A program made the position numbers and the translations under genes. 64,000 bases of DNA from Porphyra umbilicalis (taxonomy: Eukaryota > Rhodophyta > Bangiophyceae > Bangiales > Bangiaceae), in contig KV918992.1 in NCBI GenBank assembly GCA_002049455.2, positions 62,001 to 126,000 of the forward strand. The letters run 5' to 3'. Each line of letters starts with the position of its first letter. Within the stretch, counting starts at the first letter, position 1. The notes below the pieces were generated by a model. That model was not told the DNA's origin, did no database searches, and saw nothing but the letters and a program-made list of their open reading frames with translations. Of this stretch, positions 21,488 to 31,717 are shown in pieces.

Positions 21488-24228
21488 ATGACTGATGGAA
21501 GCCCCCCCCCCCCCCCCCCCGCCCAGCTGCGCTGCCCGGTCTTCGGGACTTGCCCCCGCCTGTGACGGCGGCGGAGCGAAGCGGTCTGCGGTTGGAGCCT
21601 GACAATGCATTCTACCTCAACGCGGCGGCCGCTTCCAAGGCGGCCAAGAAGAAGGAGGCCGACGCCAAGGCACTGGCAAGAAAACTCGCAGCAGCAGCGA
21701 AGAAGGCGGCGGCGGCGTCGGCACGAGCTCAAAAGGCGGCCGAGACGGTGAGGGCCCGTGCGGGGGGGGGTCTCCCGCCGGCCCGCGCGCGCTCGCTTGT
21801 CCGGGCGCCACTGGCACGTCCAACCGATCCGGTAGGCGCTCCACGGCCGTCGGCCCCATCCTCCTTCCCCACGGTCGGAGCACGTGCCCCGTCCACCGCT
21901 CCTACGCCTTCGTCTAGTACGGCCCTACCCGTATATCCCGCTGCGGCGTCGACGACCCCTTCGGCGGCACCAATGGAGCTGGTTCCAGCGGCGGCACCGC
22001 CGTCCCTACCTCCGACGGCCTCGACGGCGCGTGTCCCGCGTGCGCCCACGGAGGACGATGTGGCAGCCGTCGCTGCCCGTGCCGCCGCGGCCGCTGTGAT
22101 CGACGCATCCTCCCCCCCCGATTCCAGCGCGCTCCTCGGGGGCGGGTCGCGTGCCACGCAGCAGTGCAGCTGTACCATTGCCCGCATGGAGAAGCGCGTG
22201 CTCGACCGGTTGGACGAGGTTGAAGCGGCCAACAAGAAGAGGATGGTGGCGTTTGGGAAGCGCGTCACGGCAGTGCGCTTGGACACAACCTCAACTAAGT
22301 CGCAGGTGGTGGCCATCAAGACTGGCATGACTGGAATGCGTCAAACAACCAACGCCATCAGCACGGCTGTCTCCCGTGGCGCCGTGGCCATGCGTGACCT
22401 GGCTGCTGCGATCGAACTGCGGGGCGCCGGCGGCGGTGCCTCCTCTAACGATGCCATTGTCCCAGTCCCGTCCAACACCGCCAGATTTTTCGACACGCCT
22501 CGTGTGGCGTCATGGACCAAGCAAATGGTGGTACGTTTCTTGCCTGCCGCGCAATCTTTCTGTGTTGTCCGATGTGTTTTCTGTGCCAATGGACGAATGC
22601 ACCAACTAACGCCTACGAGTATCCCGCTCGTACCACGTGCTGCTGCTCGGTGTATACCTGTTGTCTGACCCCCTTCTCGGCGCGCAGAAGGATATCCGTG
22701 CGGAGGTTACCGCCGAGTTTTTGGCGGGAAACGTGTGGCCTCCGGCATCTAGCAACCGAGAGATGTATGCTCGGCACTTGCACAAGAAGTTCAACTTCCC
22801 TGGCGGTATGCCCGAGGCGCGGCTGATGCTGATGAAGGAGATTCTTACCCCGTGCGACCCCGCGCGCAACCATGGGAGCACCTCCAGGAAGCTCCCTGTC
22901 CACCGGGTCTTGCGGCTCGCCGTGCCACACTTCCACCGTGCCGTGCTCGAGGCGGCGACGAACGGGTTCATTGAGTGCACTTCAAGCATGCTCAAGATTG
23001 GCTGGAAGGGGGACAAGGGTCAGAAGAAGAACGTGTGGCAGATGACAGCCGCCCAAGCTAAGCAGTGCCTCGTTGGGATGTGGTGGATCACAGACGATGT
23101 GGGGCGGGAGGCGCTCTTTGCCGCTCTTGGCAGCGCCCTGGCCAAGATTAAGGGGCTGAACGGCGTCATGATCGAGGCGTCCGAGTCGCGGCGGCGGTAC
23201 TACAAGGTGCTCTACTCGGTCCATGTTGCCGTCGCCGCAAAGGTGCGTGACATGGGTCCGTATTCCGCCTCTCGTTTCGTTCCTATGGCATACTTTGCGC
23301 CAGTGCACCGCGCTATGCTGTTCCCGGTATGGGTCCCTAACTGGCATCACACAGCATGCGTTTCTTGTGATCCTGTGCTCACCTGGCGTGCCTGTCCCTC
23401 TGCTTTGCTCTGAAGGCGTCTTTCTCTTTTTCTCCGCACAGGTCTTCATTTCTTTGAATGCAATGGCGGGGTATCCCCCGTTCACGGCCAAGGGCGGCAA
23501 TGTCGACGAGGCCTACCGAAAAGTGTGGGGCGTCTGCATGCAGCTGGCTGACGGCAACCTCAAGAAGACGAAGATGGAGTATAAGGGTCTGGAGCTTTTT
23601 AGACGGGGATGACACCAGAAGGGCGGATGTGGTTGGATTCAACGAGGCCCGCCTTCGGGCCACGCGAGCGCAGGTCATGGCCACCGCGGTGGCAGCGGGT
23701 GACATCTCAACCGCTGCGGCCGCTGCAACGCGGACTGCCAGAACAGCAGCCACGGCAACAACTGCTGGTCGGGCGTTAGCTGCTCGTGCCGCGGGGGGCG
23801 CCACACGCCCCACCCCCTCGACAAGTCGACCTGGTGAGGCTCCCTCGGCGGCTTCCTGCCGCCCAAGTTCGGTCAACTTGTCTGATGCCGGCGCTCGAGC
23901 TGCAAGTCGTGGCGCTGGTCCCGCTAGAGCATCCGCGTCCGCGCCATGTCATGTTCCCTCTGGCGCCCTCGGAGGAACTGGGACTGGTGACACCCACAAC
24001 GGTTCTCCTGGAGCAGCCGGTACGGCCGCGGCCGCTGCTGCTGCCGCTGCGGCCGCCGTCGCAGCTGCTGATACCGGCGACGCCGAGGCTATGGCGGCTG
24101 ACGAGGCCGCCACTGCTGCTGCAGCCGCTGCTGCGGCGGCGATAACAGCGGGGGACGACTTGGAAGATGAAGATGCAGAGGAAGAAGACGACGACGCTGA
24201 AGACGACGACGATGAGGATGACTGGTAG
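21488..24228 (+). CDS. Hypothetical three-exon gene with coiled-coil segment and acidic tail
   Basis: Not recognised. Probable exons are 21488-22530, 22688-23242 and 23442-24228; introns of 157 and 199 nt have donors GTACGT and GTGCGT, acceptors GCGCAG and CGCACAG, both phase 0. ATG 21488 reads MTDGSPPP into a C20 run (21502-21520 region) where the frame must slip by one to reach the long frame. Exon 1 has an Ala/Lys helical stretch (KAAKKKEADAKALARKLAAAAKKAA) in part, then a likely coiled coil with RMEKRVLDRLDEVEAANKKR. Exon 2 encodes a compact hydrophobic domain containing KLPVHRVLRLAVPHFHRAVLE and a tryptophan-rich MWWITDD. Exon 3 meets TGA at 23610 unless the T5 run at 23596-23600 is one base too long; in the alternative frame it continues to a strongly acidic end (EEEDDDAEDDDDEDDW). 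Could be transposon cargo or a host chromatin-type protein. Confidence 0.55.
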
Positions 24229-24995
24229 GGTGAGGGGGATGAGTCGGTCGGTGTGGTGGTGGTGTGAACCGAGGAGGTCCAGGGTGGCGACGAGTGGAGT
24301 GGATGAATGCGTGGCGATTGTGGGCACTGCTGTCTGTGGAGACCAGCGTCCCCCCCTTCTGTATGTGTGACGGCAGGATGTACGTGGGCGCTTGTTTTTG
24401 CTTGTATCTTTCTTGGCATGCGCCGCGACAACAGCTGCAGCAGTGGCGGCCGTGCACAGTGTCGTGCCGCATGCCCCTAGCCGCGTGACCTGCCCATCTC
24501 GCCGGCTGACACCTGGACTCATTAGCAAGGCAGCTTGGTCAGAGCCACGGCCCTTAGTAACCTCCAGCTAATGGTGCTTCCAACTACTCCCTTCTTGACA
24601 CCTTGAAAAAGCAAACTGATACTGTCAGCAGCTGGGCGGGCGTATTCGATTCCTCGAAGCCGCCCCCGACACGCTGTTGCTGGACCGCACACCCTCCCGC
24701 ACGATGCGCGTTTCGTCCTTTCTGACGAACGCCAACCGATGAGGCGAACGATTTCATTTTCGTTCTGAGAATGTTCCCTGCACAAAAACAGAACGGAATC
24801 GCGGATCGTCTGGTGGTACCCTCTCTTTGACGATCTGCGATCACCCTCAGCCGTGGGCATAAACGAGGGAGGGCCTCGGCTTGCTGGAGAGCATCCCCAC
24901 ACAGCTCCTGTGGACCTACGCAAAATGGTATCCTCTCCCATGTCACCGCCCGAACGAAGGGGGACGCTCCACCAGGCTTTACCGATAGTAGCTAA
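24229..24995. other. Unique flank between acidic-tail gene and giant element
   Basis: Single-copy sequence of lower GC content. No gene recognised. It forms the left host flank of element copy 1 and ends at a sharp boundary where homology between the two element copies begins. Confidence 0.5.
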
Positions 24996-25039
24996 ACCAG
25001 TAGTCACCTCTGGAAGAGGTGAGGAGCGAAGCTCCCTAT
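24996..25039 (-). ncRNA. Candidate Fanzor guide RNA scaffold at element end (omega-RNA-like)
   Basis: Directly after the Fanzor stop (TGA, 25042-25040), the minus strand reads GGAGC-TTC-GCTCC and then CACCTCT-TCC-AGAGGTG, two adjacent hairpins of 5 and 7 bp. These are followed by ACTACTGGT, the last element bases before unique DNA. In TnpB and Fanzor systems, the guide RNA scaffold overlaps or follows the 3' end of the nuclease gene, and the guide is copied from DNA just outside the element. Position and structure fit, but expression is not shown by sequence. The first predicted guide bases outside this copy would be TTAGCTACTATCGG. Confidence 0.5.
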
Positions 25040-26836
25040 TCACACCCCACGAGATGAACCTGGTGAACAGTCTACGATTACCCGCTCGAGGCGGCTCGAA
25101 GACGAGTGGCTGCGTCCCACGGCTGGCGCGGGGCTGGCAGCAGCCATCTGGCCGACGTTACTCGTCGCCAGGTCACCGCTTGCCGACGCAGCAGCTGCGT
25201 CGTGCGCCCCGTCTGCCACCACACCCAGCGCCTCTAGCCGCACCGTTGGCGCCGCCACTGGCACGGCCGTGGGGGCCGTCCCGGCCTCCGCGACCGCCGG
25301 GGTCGTCCCGGCCTCCGCGACCGCCGGGTCGGTGACGACAGGCCGGCGCCAACGCTCCCACGACGTGGGTGAACAGCGCGTCCACCCGTAGCCGGCCTCG
25401 TAGGTACCCGCGTCGATCGCAGCCGCGTGCCGCGTCGCCTGGACTGGGTCTTCCTGGGGTGGCGCGCGTGACACTGTGTACCCCCGGATGTGGGGGTAGA
25501 TTCTTCGACCCTGCATGCTCTTGATGGCAATCTTGGACATGTTGCGCGCCGCGTTGGTGTCTCGCCCGACGTACGTCGCGGGACACGCGACGTTGGTGCA
25601 CAGCTTGACCCCCCACAGCGCCAGCGGGTCGGTCCCAAACGCCCACTTGCTGTGAGCCGCAATCGCCTGCAGCACCTTTGTCCGCACCGCCTCTGCGTGC
25701 TCTTTGGCGCGCTGGGCAGCCGCACCGTCGCGTGGACCCGACCGACTGCCGGTCGTCACACCCCGTCGCGCGCGCCGGCCGCCGCGGAGGGGCGAGGCGC
25801 GCTTGGCCGCCGACGCCGACGCGCGATGCGCGCAGCTGCTTGCCGCCTTGAGGGGCGTCAGGTCGACCGGCGAGTCGGGCGACACGTACGTGTTGCACAA
25901 GCCGTGACCGCACTCGGCGCACGTCTGGCTCGTATTGTGCTCGTCCACGTACACGAGGTGCACGTGTTTGGCCATGCGCCGCACGAGGTCGACGCTGCCG
26001 GCGCGCGGCCGACACCGCCCAATGGCCAGCACCGCCTTGGTGCCGTCCACCGTGCGCCGCAGGAGCCCACCCGTCATGCGGCGGGCCAACTTTGCCGCGT
26101 ACCGGTTGCGCTGGATGAGGGCGTGCAGGCGCGCCTTCCGCCGGCCCGACGTCGCGGCCGCCCCGTACGCCGCCTGATAGGCGTCTGTGTAGGTGCGGGC
26201 GATGCGCGCAGTGGCCGCCACCAGCCACGCGCCCCACGAAGCGACTTTCAGGGAGCACCCGGCCGTCAGTGACCCGCGCGACACGTCGGGATTGGTCGCC
26301 GCCCACGCCGCCACCGCTGCCGCCTCGGCGCGCCTCGTCATACCGGCGCCGGTCGCCTCGCGGTACGCGCCTTTGGAGACGACCAGCGTCGCCCCCGCCG
26401 GCGGAGCGCGCGCGCGCGGTCTCGTGGTCGTGGCCGCGCGCCGGAGGGCGGCGCACAACACCCGCAAGCGGTCTGTCGACGGCAGCGGCGTGCCAGGCAC
26501 ACCAGGCTGCGGGGGCTCTGTCGGCGCACCGGCGGCGGCCGCAGCCGCCGCGCGCTATGCGTTGCGCGTCGCCGCCGCCGCCCGTTTCGCGGTGCGCGCC
26601 GCGCTGTGCCAGACGCGCGCAGCGTGTCGGTGGCCCCCGACCGACAGGGCGTGCCACGCCTTCTCTGCGTTCGCTGCCGCCTCAGCCTTGGCGCCTGCGT
26701 TGGCGGCCGCGTCGGTCGACGCTTTGAACAGGGCCGCCTCGCCCATCCACACACACACGTGGTTGTGGAGGCGCCACGGTTGGACGCCGCCGTCGTTGAC
26801 CGCGGCGTGTGCGAGCGCGCGCAGGCGCGTCAGCAG
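25040..26836 (-). pseudogene. Fanzor C-terminal half, copy 1 (interrupted)
   Basis: RNA-guided nuclease of the TnpB/Fanzor family. This segment has the hallmark C-terminal signature: VDEHNTSQTCAECG near 25940, with the TS pair, the first CxxC and a nearby acidic pair, then after an insertion of about 100 residues C-x4-C and GRDTNAARNM near 25560, the RuvC-III aspartate. The frame carries a TAG stop at 26557-26555 where copy 2 reads through. It is then severed at 26836 by a hAT-like insertion. A His/Pro/Val-rich tail follows the RuvC domain to the TGA at 25040. Together with 27801-31330 it would make a protein of roughly 1,770 residues. As it stands this copy cannot make full-length protein. 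Confidence 0.85.
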
Positions 26837-27792
26837 CAGGGGCTTTTGAATCTGTCACTTTTCATAGAATCTGAATATACTCCAGTTGCGCTGACGTGCA
26901 CTCAGATTTGAGTTTTTGATGATATCATGTATCTGGATTCGGATCTGACCTCGTCGGTCGGATTCAGGATCAGCATTATATTCGGATATGTTATCGCTCC
27001 GATTTCGATTATAATCTGTGTACCTAGAGTGAGTATATTCCGTAGGAGGACACTGCTGCGCAAATAGGGATCGACGCATGTACCAACGAGAGGTTGTCCG
27101 ACGACGCCGCCAACACAGTCTAGCGCCAGCCAACGTACGTTTTGAGGTGGTCTCAATCTCCTGGGAAACTGGAGTGGTATGGTGTACCTGCACAATTCCA
27201 GCGTGCAAACTAAAAGCTACAATCTCGTTGTCGGACACAGAAAGATTTGTGGTGCTGCGGGCAGTGCTCTCCAAGTCACGATGAGCGCTCGTCGGGGTGC
27301 AACAGTGGTCGACGCTGGAGGGTGTTTTGACAGCAAAGAGGCGCAGTTTTTATGCGACGAGAAGCAGGGCGGCAGGGCTGCTCCTTACGCGAAGGGGATA
27401 GGATCATGCTGCGGATACCCAAACACCTTCACGTCGTGGTCCGGGCATCCGGCTCAGGTGTGCCAGACACATTTCTCTCTTAGTTGCGAAGGTCCAGCCC
27501 CTATCGCATATCTGGTAGCCAACATTGGCATCTTGTTCGCCTGCGGCGTCGCAAGGGCTGCCTCAGACTGTTGTTGTAGCGCACAGCCGATTCCGGGAGT
27601 CGGATAAACTCAGGCAAAGTATCGCCACTCTGATTACATTATATCCTGACCTCAGAGAGTTATTAAGGCACATTATAATCGTCGGTGCATGGACAGAGTA
27701 CATTAAGAATACGCAGCTACGGCATGAATCTGGATATATCCGAGTATACTGTGCGGATATATCTAGCTGAACTTTATCCACCTCAGCCCCTG
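26837..27792. mobile_element. Non-autonomous hAT-like transposon inserted in Fanzor copy 1
   Basis: The 956-bp insertion is absent from the matching position of copy 2 (about 47574). It is bounded by the 8-bp direct repeat GTCAGCAG (26829-26836 and 27793-27800). Its ends are CAGGGGCT and the reverse complement AGCCCCTG, an 8-bp terminal inverted repeat with the CAGGG start common in hAT elements. It is much more AT-rich than its surroundings and holds repeated motifs such as GGATTCGGATCTGA, GGATTCAGGAT and CGGATATAT near its ends. No transposase ORF is present. Confidence 0.93.
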
Positions 27793-27865
27793 GTCAGCAG
27801 CGGCCGCCGGCCGTCGGGGCCGCTCGTCCCCCGCTTGCGGGCGACCTCTTTCCGCTGCGCGGGCG

Positions 27866-30800
27866 TCAGCCACTCATCGCCGTATGCCGGCTGCGTGTAC
27901 CGCGGCCGCTTGGGCGGGTCGGGGGGGGGGGGGGGGGCAGCGCAGCAGCCGGCTGCGTCGGTGCGTCCTCCAAAGGCGGCACAGACGCCTGTGCCGCCGG
28001 TGTGGCCGCCGGCGGGCCCCCGACCAGAGCTGTACGACTCTGCTTTGGGGGAGATCCCTCCGCCCCGGTCGACGCGCCGAGCGCGCCACGGCCGCGCTTT
28101 TTGGTCGTCCCGCACACCGCGTCACCGCCGCCGACGGGTAGGCCCGCCGCGGTGGTCTTGGCCGCACAAACAATCTGGGCCACCGTTGCACGCAGCGTGT
28201 CGACGGTCGGCAGTAACCGACCGCTGCGCCGCACGTGGCACTCTGCAGCTGCGGTCGCGGCCATGGCCGCCCGCGCGAGCGCGTCGGCCGCAACCCGCAG
28301 CGCCCGATACGCCCGGTACGCGTGCAGGTGCGGTGCCGGTGAGAGCGCAAACGGCACTGCGCCGGGGCAGTAGGCAGCGACGATGGACGCGACGCCCGGG
28401 TCCCACCCGACAAAGACGAGCGCCTTGACAGCGTCGGGCGCAAACGCCATGCAGTCGAGCTGCGTCCGCACGCTCGCCGTCTCGGTCGGACCCCCCCCCC
28501 CGCGACCGTCAATGGCCGCTCTGCGGCGCGCCCGCCGAGCGGCCGCTGTCGACGCTGCAGTGGCGGGGTGTCGTATCGTAAAGTGCACGCCGACGCCGTC
28601 CGACACAATGGAGGGGCCAACGACCGTCGAGGCGTGGATGATGCCCGCGCGGCGGAGCAGCGCCTGCACGACCAAACCGTCGGGCGTCTGTGGTGGGATT
28701 GAACCCCCGTGGACCGCCAGGCGCTTGCGGAGCAGCGCGCCGCTGACGCGCGCGTACCCGGTGCACGTAGCAACTCGGCCAGGTGACGTGTCGGCCGCCT
28801 CGATGCCGGCGCCGACGCACAGGGCCTGGGCATAGTGCAGCAACGGGTAGACGTGCAGCGGTCGCTGTCGCAGGGCCAATGTGTCTAGGTGCAGCAGCGA
28901 GCGCCGCCGACCGCCGCCATCCGGGTACACGAGGACGGTGTCGTAGGCCAGCGCCGCGGCGGCCGCCATGGCAGCCCCATGCGCCGCAGACACTTTACCC
29001 GCCGGCCACTTGAACGACGGCGGGCGCGTGCCGTCGGCGGCTTCCAGGCCGGCAACGAGGACCGCAATCAGTGCCGCGCGGGGGTGCCCGTCTGACCCGC
29101 CCGGGGTCTGCGGGTAGACCGCGAGGACGATGCACTTTGCAATGGCCTTGACCGCCGACGTGACGTGCGTCACATAGTGGTTTTCAAACGACGTTGCGAC
29201 GGTCGCCCAGCCGCCCGTGTCGGGCGGACTCGGCAGCAGCGTGCTGCACGGCAGCTGCTCTGGCTCGGTTACGGCCGCCGCCACTGCCGCAGACGCGGCA
29301 ACAAAGGCAGTGTAATCGCCGTCGCCGGTTGCCGCCTTGACGTCCGCACGTGGCTTGGCTTGCGCGCGCCGCCCCGAGCAAGAGACACACGCCCGCCGGG
29401 GGGCGCCGTCAAACGCGTGGACACCGCGACACGAGACGGTCGAGGCAACCTGCTTCCACGCAAGCCCGAAGCTGCCCGTCAGCGACGCCGGCACGACCGC
29501 CATAAACTCATCGAGCGTGCGTCGGCCGCCGCCATCACCACCCGCACCCAACCCGCCGCCACCACCGTCGACGCGCTCGAGCAGGTACCGCATCGTGCCG
29601 TCCATAACAATGAAGACGAGGCGCAGATGCTGCGTCTGCGCCGTTGCCAACTCTGTCAGCGCAGCCGCACCCGCCACCGCATTGGTGTCGGCCTCGGCAG
29701 ACGCCTCGGTCTTGCGACGAGCCGAGGTGGTCGGCGGGCGTCCGGCTGGCGGCGGGCAGTTTGTGGGCGGCGCCGGGAGCCTTCGCCGCCAGACGCCAAA
29801 AAACCGGTCGACCGACACGGCCACAGTCGTCGTCACCTCCCCGGTCATGCGGTACTGGTCGGCGCACGCCAAGTCGCGGCCGCGGTCCTCATTGTGGTCT
29901 GACCAGCCGTGGGTGACGGCACGCAGCGGACACGCTGCGCTGGCGCGCGTGTGGCCGCGCGCATGGCAGGCACCGCACCTGGTACGGCCGCTGCCAGCCG
30001 CGGCGCCCTTCGCCGCCCGGGCGGCCGCCACGCGCGCCGCGTGCGCAGCCTTGGCGGCTGCGTCGGCTGGACACGTCCGCATATAGTGCCCCGTCGCCCC
30101 GCAGCCGCCACAGTGGCGTCGACTAGAGCGCTTGCCGCCGCCGCTCGCAGGCGCGCCCCCTGCGCCGGCACCCGCGTCGTCGCCCGGGTGGTCCCCCGCG
30201 TCGGGGGTTGCCATGGGGATCAAGCCCTTGGCCGCGGACAAGACGCTGCTTGCGGCGTGCCGGGCGCGCGCGCGCAGGCGCCGACAGGCGACCACCGCGG
30301 CATTGTCGGCGGCTGTCGCAGCGCCGGCGGCAGCGTCTGCCGCGCCGCCGTCCCCAGGGACGGCAGCGGGTGGTTGGTGCGGCGGCACGGTCACCGCGTC
30401 AACGGCTCGCAGCACTGCGGTCGAGGCCGCCTCGGCGTCGCCCAGCGCTGCCGACGCGTACGACGTAGTGCCCCGCGCGTGCACGGGGTTTGCTGCGAGC
30501 AGCTTGGCCAGCAGGGTGCTCGCGTCTCGCAAGGGGCCCACCGGCCCCACGTCGCCGGCCGCCTCGCACGCGGCGGCGGCGGCGGCGACTTCGACCGTCG
30601 CGGACCGCACGGCAGACGCGGCACATTGTCGCGCGGCGTCTCCGTGGCCGCCGGCCTTGATGGCCGCGTCCCCGCCGGTCGCACCCAGACGCGTGACGGC
30701 GTCGTCACGGTCGAGGTCCTTGTCGACGGGTCCGTCGACGGGGCCGTCCCCGCCCCCGCCGTCCCCACCGCCGCTCCCACCAGCTGTCTGTGGGGCGGGG

Positions 30801-31330
30801 TCGGTCACTGGTGCTGACGGGAAGGGCACCCCGCCTGCCACACGGGGGTCGTTGGGGACACTCGCCGACGGCGCGGGGCGCGCGGGGACGCCCCACGTTG
30901 CTGGTGGGCGACTGTCGGGGGCACCCCCACCCACCCGAGGGAGCAGACCGCCGTGGTCGCCGCCAATCGCCGAGGCGCGAGAGTCGTCGCCGGGACCGCC
31001 CGCGGTAACGACTCTGGTGGTCGCGGCCACGGCCCGTGCGCCACCGCCAGCGGTGCCCCCACCCGCGGACCCGTTGCCGCCTGCCACACCCGCACCACCG
31101 CCCGCCATCATGGCTGACGGCCGCGCCCCGGTGGGGCCGCGACGCGCTCGCAGCGCCGTCGACGTGCCGGGCGCCTCTTCCTCGTCTGTGGACGACACGT
31201 CGTCTGCGTCGGTGCCGGGTGTCGCCCCAATGCCCCCCAGCGGGACGGTGCCGCACGCACCGGCGCCGGTACCAGACGACCGACGCGAGTGTTCGCTGCT
31301 GGCGACGGACGGGGGTGCGTCCACGCGCAT
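27866..31330 (-). CDS. Fanzor N-terminal part with zinc knuckles and RuvC-I, copy 1
   Basis: Open frame of about 1,150 codons from ATG 31330; it stays open upstream to a GTG at 31420. The first 390 residues are disordered (A/G/P/D). Two CCHC zinc knuckles follow: CGGCGATGHYMRTC (about residue 404) and CGACHARGHTRASAAC (about 455). A folded region contains RFFGVWRR, FIVMDGTMRYLLE, and CxxC finger CVSC. It ends with the RuvC-I motif LVFVGWDPGVAS (about residue 973). A proline-coding C run (G17 at 27921-27937 on the plus strand) separates this frame from the frame encoding the RuvC-III half; the tract has the same 17-nt length in copy 2, with two substitutions. Neighbouring DNA has a TATA box at 31711. 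Zinc knuckles N-terminal to a Fanzor suggest extra nucleic-acid binding; that is inference. Confidence 0.75.
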   Translation of the reverse strand: MRVDAPPSVASSEHSRRSSGTGAGACGTVPLGGIGATPGTDADDVSSTDEEEAPGTSTALRARRGPTGARPSAMMAGGGAGVAGGNGSAGGGTAGGGARAVAATTRVVTAGGPGDDSRASAIGGDHGGLLPRVGGGAPDSRPPATWGVPARPAPSASVPNDPRVAGGVPFPSAPVTDPAPQTAGGSGGGDGGGGDGPVDGPVDKDLDRDDAVTRLGATGGDAAIKAGGHGDAARQCAASAVRSATVEVAAAAAACEAAGDVGPVGPLRDASTLLAKLLAANPVHARGTTSYASAALGDAEAASTAVLRAVDAVTVPPHQPPAAVPGDGGAADAAAGAATAADNAAVVACRRLRARARHAASSVLSAAKGLIPMATPDAGDHPGDDAGAGAGGAPASGGGKRSSRRHCGGCGATGHYMRTCPADAAAKAAHAARVAAARAAKGAAAGSGRTRCGACHARGHTRASAACPLRAVTHGWSDHNEDRGRDLACADQYRMTGEVTTTVAVSVDRFFGVWRRRLPAPPTNCPPPAGRPPTTSARRKTEASAEADTNAVAGAAALTELATAQTQHLRLVFIVMDGTMRYLLERVDGGGGGLGAGGDGGGRRTLDEFMAVVPASLTGSFGLAWKQVASTVSCRGVHAFDGAPRRACVSCSGRRAQAKPRADVKAATGDGDYTAFVAASAAVAAAVTEPEQLPCSTLLPSPPDTGGWATVATSFENHYVTHVTSAVKAIAKCIVLAVYPQTPGGSDGHPRAALIAVLVAGLEAADGTRPPSFKWPAGKVSAAHGAAMAAAAALAYDTVLVYPDGGGRRRSLLHLDTLALRQRPLHVYPLLHYAQALCVGAGIEAADTSPGRVATCTGYARVSGALLRKRLAVHGGSIPPQTPDGLVVQALLRRAGIIHASTVVGPSIVSDGVGVHFTIRHPATAASTAAARRARRRAAIDGRGGGGPTETASVRTQLDCMAFAPDAVKALVFVGWDPGVASIVAAYCPGAVPFALSPAPHLHAYRAYRALRVAADALARAAMAATAAAECHVRRSGRLLPTVDTLRATVAQIVCAAKTTAAGLPVGGGDAVCGTTKKRGRGALGASTGAEGSPPKQSRTALVGGPPAATPAAQASVPPLEDAPTQPAAALPPPPPPTRPSGRGTRSRHTAMSG

Positions 31331-31710
31331 GGCGTCGTTCCGGCGAGCACGGGCGTGCCCGCCGACACCCGCCGCGTCAGGGACGCGGGGAGTGGGGCCT
31401 GTCGAACAAACCCCGCACACAAGGGTGTGTCGCCTGCCTCAGAGGCGTACGGGCACTGTCACCCGGGTCGGCCATACCCCAACGTACCACGCGCCGTACA
31501 GGCGGGGGGCACCACGGCGGGTGACACCGTCTACCGGCCGGGGTGGGGGAGGGGGGCAGGCGGGGGCGTGCGGCTGCAGCCGCGCTCAACAAGGGGGGGG
31601 CGGCGCGCACGAGACGCCCCGCGCCGCCGGCACGCGCGGCGGCGGGGGGCGTCGGCCCAGTGTGCGCTGTTGCGCCTGCTGGTGCCGCCCATCGGTCCGG
31701 TCAGTGGCGC

Positions 31711-31717
31711 TTTTATA
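31711..31717 (-). promoter_or_regulatory. TATA box of Fanzor gene, copy 1
   Basis: Minus strand reads CCTATAAAAG, an ideal TATA box, 381 bp upstream of ATG 31330. It is preserved in copy 2 at 51472-51478. Confidence 0.6.
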
